Shown here: in pieces, positions 60,194-64,000 of the stretch
How the letters are laid out: every line of letters starts with the position of its first letter
Numbering within the stretch: the first letter of the stretch is position 1
NCBI GenBank assembly: GCA_902486425.1
Contig: CABTOK010000007.1
Span: 186,001-250,000 of the forward strand
Reading direction: 5' to 3'
Length of the DNA stretch: 64,000 bases
DNA from: UBA11475 sp902486425
GTDB lineage: Bacteria; Bacillota; Clostridia; Christensenellales; Borkfalkiaceae
Made by a program: the position numbers and the translations under genes
Notes under the pieces: model-generated
Told to the model about the DNA's origin: nothing
The model's database searches: none
The model's input: the letters and a program-made list of their open reading frames with translations, nothing else

Positions 60194-60973
60194 ATGAAAA
60201 ATTTATTCAAACTCGAATGGAGAAAAGTTTTTAAAAGTAAAATTTTATATATATTCCTTGTACTCGTCGCCGTTCTCCCGCTCTTAAACGAACTTATCGT
60301 ATATTTTTCTTACGATATAGCGAAAGAAGAATACCATATTTCTCTTAAGGAGTTTATCGAAGCGGCTAAACTTTCGGGCGTGAACTCGATGCTCGGAGCG
60401 ATTTCCGCAAGCGATATATCTCTTTGCATGGCTCTTTTCGTTTCGATATATATCTGTACCGATTATTCCGACGGAACGCTCAGAAACGTTATCGGAAGGG
60501 GATATAAAAGGTTTGACGTATTCACCGTAAAATACATAATTTCGATGGCGGTCACTCTCGGATACGTTATCGTAGCGCAACTTTTTTCGTTTATTTACGG
60601 CTCGGCATTCTGGGGAGCGGGAACGTTTAAGGCAAAAATGCTGCTCATGCTTTTCGTTCAGACGGTAAACATTCTTGCTCTCACGTCGTTTTACATACTG
60701 TTTTCGGTACTCGTAAAAAAGATGGGCGGCGCGATATGCTCGTGCCTTTTTATACCAGTCGGTATTACTCTCGTACTGTCGATATGCGATTTATTCACAA
60801 AGGAAAACGCAAAAGTGATTCCGTCGTATTTCTGGGCGGGCAACGTTTTTAGTAATCTTACTAACTTTTATACTCCGAATATAACGATAATAGTAATGCT
60901 TGTGTCGGGATTTGTTTCGCTCGCGCTTTTCACCGGACTTTCGATTTTATGCACGAGAAATACGGAGTATTGA
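60194..60973 (+). CDS. ABC-2 type transporter permease
   Basis: A 259-residue protein with six predicted membrane segments and a cytoplasmic LEWRKVFKSK start, typical of the ABC-2 permeases that partner such ATPases. Substrate unknown; immunity to an antimicrobial peptide or lipid export are usual roles of the family. Confidence 0.88.
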   Translation: MKNLFKLEWRKVFKSKILYIFLVLVAVLPLLNELIVYFSYDIAKEEYHISLKEFIEAAKLSGVNSMLGAISASDISLCMALFVSIYICTDYSDGTLRNVIGRGYKRFDVFTVKYIISMAVTLGYVIVAQLFSFIYGSAFWGAGTFKAKMLLMLFVQTVNILALTSFYILFSVLVKKMGGAICSCLFIPVGITLVLSICDLFTKENAKVIPSYFWAGNVFSNLTNFYTPNITIIVMLVSGFVSLALFTGLSILCTRNTEY

Positions 60974-61027
60974 TTTAAGTCGTACGGACTGATTCACAGG
61001 TCTGAAAAAACAACGAATATAAAACAA

Positions 61028-61051
61028 AAAGGCTGAAAGATTCAGCCTTTT
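61028..61051. terminator. Bidirectional terminator
   Basis: AAAGGCTGAA (61028-61037) pairs with TTCAGCCTTT (61041-61050) around a 3-nt loop, with A- and T-runs on the two sides, between convergent genes. Confidence 0.9.
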
Positions 61052-61061
61052 ATATTGCGTA

Positions 61062-61643
61062 TTATATTTTTTCCGGACGGTTTACGGTTTGTCCGATCGG
61101 GGAGCATACGGCGAGTTCGAAATTTTTATATGATTTAGTCCTGTATTTAAAATCCGGGTTTCTTTCGAAAATATCTTTTAAATTCTGATTGAATCCTTCG
61201 CCTTTGCACTTTATAAGGCTTTCTTTTTTAACCCATAACGCAGTGAGCCTGCGCGAAGGATTTTTGTCGTTTATTACGGATAGATATTCTTCGTCGTTAC
61301 AGATAAGCCGCGCGGTATTTTCGTCGAAGGGAATGAGCGTCTGAACGTCTATTCCTATCGCCGTATCTGATATCGCTATCGCAAGGACGTTGCCCGAATG
61401 GGATATTCCGAAATGCTTTGCATTTTCGAAGTACGGCTTTCCGCGCCCGCCGTACTTTATCGAGCTTAAATCGACTTTGAGTTTTTTTGCGATATAGTAG
61501 TATTCGAAAACGGTTACGGCTTTATCTTCCGGATCGGCTTTTTTATCCGCATAGCTTAAAATGTTGCCGGGTACTTCCGGAGCGATTTTACGAGCCTTTT
61601 CGGCGAACGCTTTTTTATTTGTGTTCGTAAACAGTCTGTACAT
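61062..61643 (-). CDS. 4'-phosphopantetheinyl transferase, Sfp-like
   Basis: A 193-residue protein. The Mg-binding GIDVQ motif and the WVKKESLIKCKGEGF motif are the two signatures of the Sfp-type superfamily; GKPYF and FGISHS also fit. It loads phosphopantetheine on carrier proteins. It overlaps the SGNH gene upstream by 29 bases, which suggests the carrier protein it modifies belongs to the same acyl-transfer system. Confidence 0.92.
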   Translation of the reverse strand: MYRLFTNTNKKAFAEKARKIAPEVPGNILSYADKKADPEDKAVTVFEYYYIAKKLKVDLSSIKYGGRGKPYFENAKHFGISHSGNVLAIAISDTAIGIDVQTLIPFDENTARLICNDEEYLSVINDKNPSRRLTALWVKKESLIKCKGEGFNQNLKDIFERNPDFKYRTKSYKNFELAVCSPIGQTVNRPEKI

Positions 61644-62607
61644 TGCGGTTCTTTATAAAATCATCGTATTTTCCGAGCAATCTATGCCAATTTTTTCTCT
61701 CCGGCGGATTATGCAGTGAAGGGTAATTATCTTTAAGGTACTGTCCGACCGCCGAAGTCACTATCATCGCGCCGTCATAATTGCAATGGTTGCCGCGATC
61801 TCTGAAACACCTGGAATAATCGAAGCCGTCGAGCTTTAAGTTCATATCGTAAAAGCCGACTTCGAAATCAGGGAATTTTTTATTGTAATCGGAAACGAGT
61901 TTTTTGATTCCGTTCGATTTTGCGTTATCCCAGCTTACGGGGGAAGGAATGGTTATAAGACTTAACGCGATTCCGTTTTTCCGGCAAAGAGAATGTATCT
62001 TTTTGAAGTCCTTTAATACGGATTTTTTCAAAGGTTTCGGCATAGCGGAAAGATCAGCCATAAAATCGTCTTTTACTTTATAGTCGTAAACTTTATCGGA
62101 ATAATGATAACCTTTCAGGAAGTTGTCTTTGCCGTTCATTGTGGGAAAGGTGACAAAATCGCGGGGTTTAAGTTCCTTCCATCTCGAATGATATAAAAAG
62201 GGAGCCGCGACAATAGCGTAATCGTACATTTCGGTACCGCCGAACGGGGGATTAGCCTGATAAAAACAGTCTGCGTCTATAACTGCGACTTTGGGCGTCT
62301 GCGTTCTGAGAGTGAATTTAAGCTGTTTATAAATTGCCCCGAGAGTTTGTTTTGCGGCGCCGCATCCGTAAGACGTAATTCCCGTTTTGCGATAAATTTC
62401 CATAGGAGAAATTCCGCTGTAAACGTCGGAGTTGCCGTAAAACATTACGTCTATAGAGTTTTTCGGTTCATATTTATATGAAATCGCCCCGTAATATTTA
62501 CTGCCGCCGGCGTCGGTAATCGTTTTGGGCATAAAAACCATACCCATATAAAGATAGATAACGGCGACGATAAGAATGAACGAAGTAATTTTAATAAATT
62601 TTTTCAT
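61615..62607 (-). CDS. SGNH/DltD-like membrane-anchored partner of an MBOAT
   Basis: A 330-residue protein with an N-terminal membrane anchor (about 7-27) and an extracytoplasmic SGNH-like domain. FYGNSDVYSGISPMEI holds the putative nucleophile Ser and DRGNHCNYDG the Asp/His pair. Its start overlaps the MBOAT stop (TGATG). Such proteins (DltD, AlgX/AlgJ types) transfer acyl groups delivered by the MBOAT onto cell-surface polymers. Confidence 0.8.
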   Translation of the reverse strand: MKKFIKITSFILIVAVIYLYMGMVFMPKTITDAGGSKYYGAISYKYEPKNSIDVMFYGNSDVYSGISPMEIYRKTGITSYGCGAAKQTLGAIYKQLKFTLRTQTPKVAVIDADCFYQANPPFGGTEMYDYAIVAAPFLYHSRWKELKPRDFVTFPTMNGKDNFLKGYHYSDKVYDYKVKDDFMADLSAMPKPLKKSVLKDFKKIHSLCRKNGIALSLITIPSPVSWDNAKSNGIKKLVSDYNKKFPDFEVGFYDMNLKLDGFDYSRCFRDRGNHCNYDGAMIVTSAVGQYLKDNYPSLHNPPERKNWHRLLGKYDDFIKNRNVQTVYEHK

Positions 62608-64000
62608 CAGAAGCCTCCGTAAATCGGATCGACGGGAACATAACCCTGCCCGTATGCGCCGAATATTATTATAAGCATCGAAGCCGAAACGTAAACCGCA
62701 AGTCTTAAAACCTGAGGACGAAGTGTAAGATATTCTTTAACGTTTATCTTATACTCTTTAAGAGCGTCCGAAACGAGAAGGACGGTGACTCCGATAAAGC
62801 AAAGGACAATGTCGTATATGTCGATTACTTTAGACGGAATATAAAGTCTTCCGCCTTTGAAAATCTGAAGGAACATATCTAAGCCCTTACCGAGAGTCGG
62901 CGCGCGGAATAAAAGCATGCCGATGTTTATTATGATAAAAGTTCTTATAATCCGCAGAACGTTCAGAAATTTTTCTTTTTTAGATCCCTCGGTAACCCCG
63001 GCTTTTGCGAATATCTTTTTAAATAGCGGTTCGATACACATTCCGATCATCATTATAACGTAATAGTAAAGACCGTAGACGATGTATTTTACGCTCGCGC
63101 CGTGCCATAATCCGTTGAAGAACCACACGAAGAAGAGTGCGAACAGCGACGGAATGAAAGTCTCGAAAAACGGACTGACTTTACCGTGCAGTTTTTTGGT
63201 AAGAGCCATGAAAGGCTTGGACATAGAAACGGGATAGAAGACGTATTCGCGGAACCACACTCCGAGCGAAATATGCCATCTCCGCCAGAATTCGCTTACG
63301 TTCTTGGAAAAGAAAGGCTGTTCGAAGTTCTTTGCGAGTTCTATACCGAACATTTTGCTTATGCCCGCCGCGATATCTATAATGCCGGAAAATTCCGCAT
63401 AGAGCTGGAAAGTAAAAGCGAGTACGCCTATAATTACGAATAAGCCGTTATAATCGGAGTAGTGAGCGAAAATTTCGCCGGCGACGATGGCGAGCCTGTC
63501 CGCTATGACCACTTTTTTGAAAAATCCCCAAATCACCGACAAAATGCCGGACGAGCAGTTTTTCAAATCGAAGGCATGACCTTCCGAAAGCTGCGGAGCG
63601 AGTTTGTCGAATGAAGCGAACGGACCTTCGAGCATCTGGGGGAAGAAACATATAAAAAGAGCGACTTTCAATATGTTGTTTTCCGCTTTGTATTTGCCTC
63701 GGTTTACGTCTATAAGGTATCCTATAGATGAGAGCGTGTAGTAAGAGATTCCGAGCGGAAGACCGATTTTTAAGACGGGGAAATGAGTAGTTATTTTAAA
63801 CCATGAAAAAATGCCGTCGAACATTCCGGCAAACATTCCGGAATATTTAAGCGCGGCAATAAAGCCGAGATTAAGAATTACAGTAACGGCGGTGATAAGA
63901 TTCTTTTTCTTTTTATATTTGGCTTTTAATAGTTTTCTTTCGGGCTTTTCGAGAGATTTCTTTTCGGCATCGAATTTTTCGTCGAGTTTGTTTATCGAAA
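62607..64000 (-). CDS. MBOAT family O-acyltransferase (DltB/AlgI-like), N-terminus outside window
   Basis: The frame stays open to the right edge, so the ATG at 63836 is not the true start; about 54 further codons are visible upstream of it (including LNLGFIAALKYSG, a typical MBOAT segment). It has about ten membrane segments, the ISYYTLSSIGYLIDV block, WRRWHISLGVWFREYVFYP and the catalytic His in NGLWHGASVKY. MBOATs pass an acyl group across the membrane to a surface acceptor. First visible gene of the MBOAT-SGNH-PPTase operon. Confidence 0.92.
   Translation of the reverse strand, partial: SINKLDEKFDAEKKSLEKPERKLLKAKYKKKKNLITAVTVILNLGFIAALKYSGMFAGMFDGIFSWFKITTHFPVLKIGLPLGISYYTLSSIGYLIDVNRGKYKAENNILKVALFICFFPQMLEGPFASFDKLAPQLSEGHAFDLKNCSSGILSVIWGFFKKVVIADRLAIVAGEIFAHYSDYNGLFVIIGVLAFTFQLYAEFSGIIDIAAGISKMFGIELAKNFEQPFFSKNVSEFWRRWHISLGVWFREYVFYPVSMSKPFMALTKKLHGKVSPFFETFIPSLFALFFVWFFNGLWHGASVKYIVYGLYYYVIMMIGMCIEPLFKKIFAKAGVTEGSKKEKFLNVLRIIRTFIIINIGMLLFRAPTLGKGLDMFLQIFKGGRLYIPSKVIDIYDIVLCFIGVTVLLVSDALKEYKINVKEYLTLRPQVLRLAVYVSASMLIIIFGAYGQGYVPVDPIYGGF

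Overview
The window reads as a contiguous chromosome piece of a Gram-positive, anaerobic, probably uncultured and possibly gut-dwelling member of the Clostridia. The evidence is strong AGGAGG-type ribosome sites, frequent TTG and GTG starts, and clostridial families (DUF4364, DUF1846, a TSCPD protein, a PdaB-like deacetylase that hints at sporulation). Iron-sulfur flavoenzymes fit an anaerobe, and oleate hydratase and a GH3 glycosidase would fit a gut habitat. No rRNA, tRNA, CRISPR array, integrase or transposase was found.

Layout. 3-3049: the end of a GH3 glycosidase and two related small membrane proteins facing each other. 3050-4327: a gene-free A-rich stretch ending in two sigma-A promoters and a long leader. 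4328-17399: a reductive C4 (malate, fumarate, succinate) block. It has a malate-type dehydrogenase, fumarase, HdrBCA, an MvhD/FlxD-like protein, three Flx-like electron-transfer subunits, a soluble fumarate reductase pair (TfrB/TfrA-like) and an AspT-family carrier that may export succinate. 17549-22392: an aro operon (DAHP synthase, aroB, aroA, aroC, chorismate mutase). 22611-25801: a small membrane protein, a TetR-type regulator and oleate hydratase.

25958-29697 is a small accessory island. It holds a structured RNA of about 205 nt, two unknown genes, a DUF4417 remnant and a tandemly duplicated two-gene module with a decayed partial copy between the units. 29887-31411 carries a polysaccharide deacetylase and an SSB-like protein. 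31632-45030 mixes two minus-strand membrane proteins (beta-propeller and/or SH3-like) with a compact plus-strand set of virion genes: a RinA/ArpU-like regulator, large terminase, a small-terminase-like gene, portal, major capsid, adaptor, propeller/nozzle-like and coiled-coil proteins. A perfect LexA-type SOS box lies at the start of this cluster. No integrase, replication, lysis or receptor-binding gene is visible, so it looks like a domesticated capsid cluster or a gene-transfer-agent-like element.

45327-64000 is mainly housekeeping: an AraC regulator, a type IIA topoisomerase pair, DUF1846, a sugar isomerase-like protein, a TSCPD protein, DUF4364, an orphan PTS EIIC, TypA/BipA, a YhhN protein, an ABC exporter, and a minus-strand operon of MBOAT acyltransferase, SGNH/DltD-like partner and phosphopantetheinyl transferase that runs off the right edge.

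The most notable system is the C4 block. Gene order suggests oxaloacetate is reduced to malate, dehydrated to fumarate and reduced to succinate by a soluble fumarate reductase with no membrane anchor. That enzyme is wired to an Hdr-Flx complex of the flavin-based electron-bifurcating type. NADH-driven fumarate reduction could then pay for reduction of ferredoxin. This is inference from gene content and motifs.
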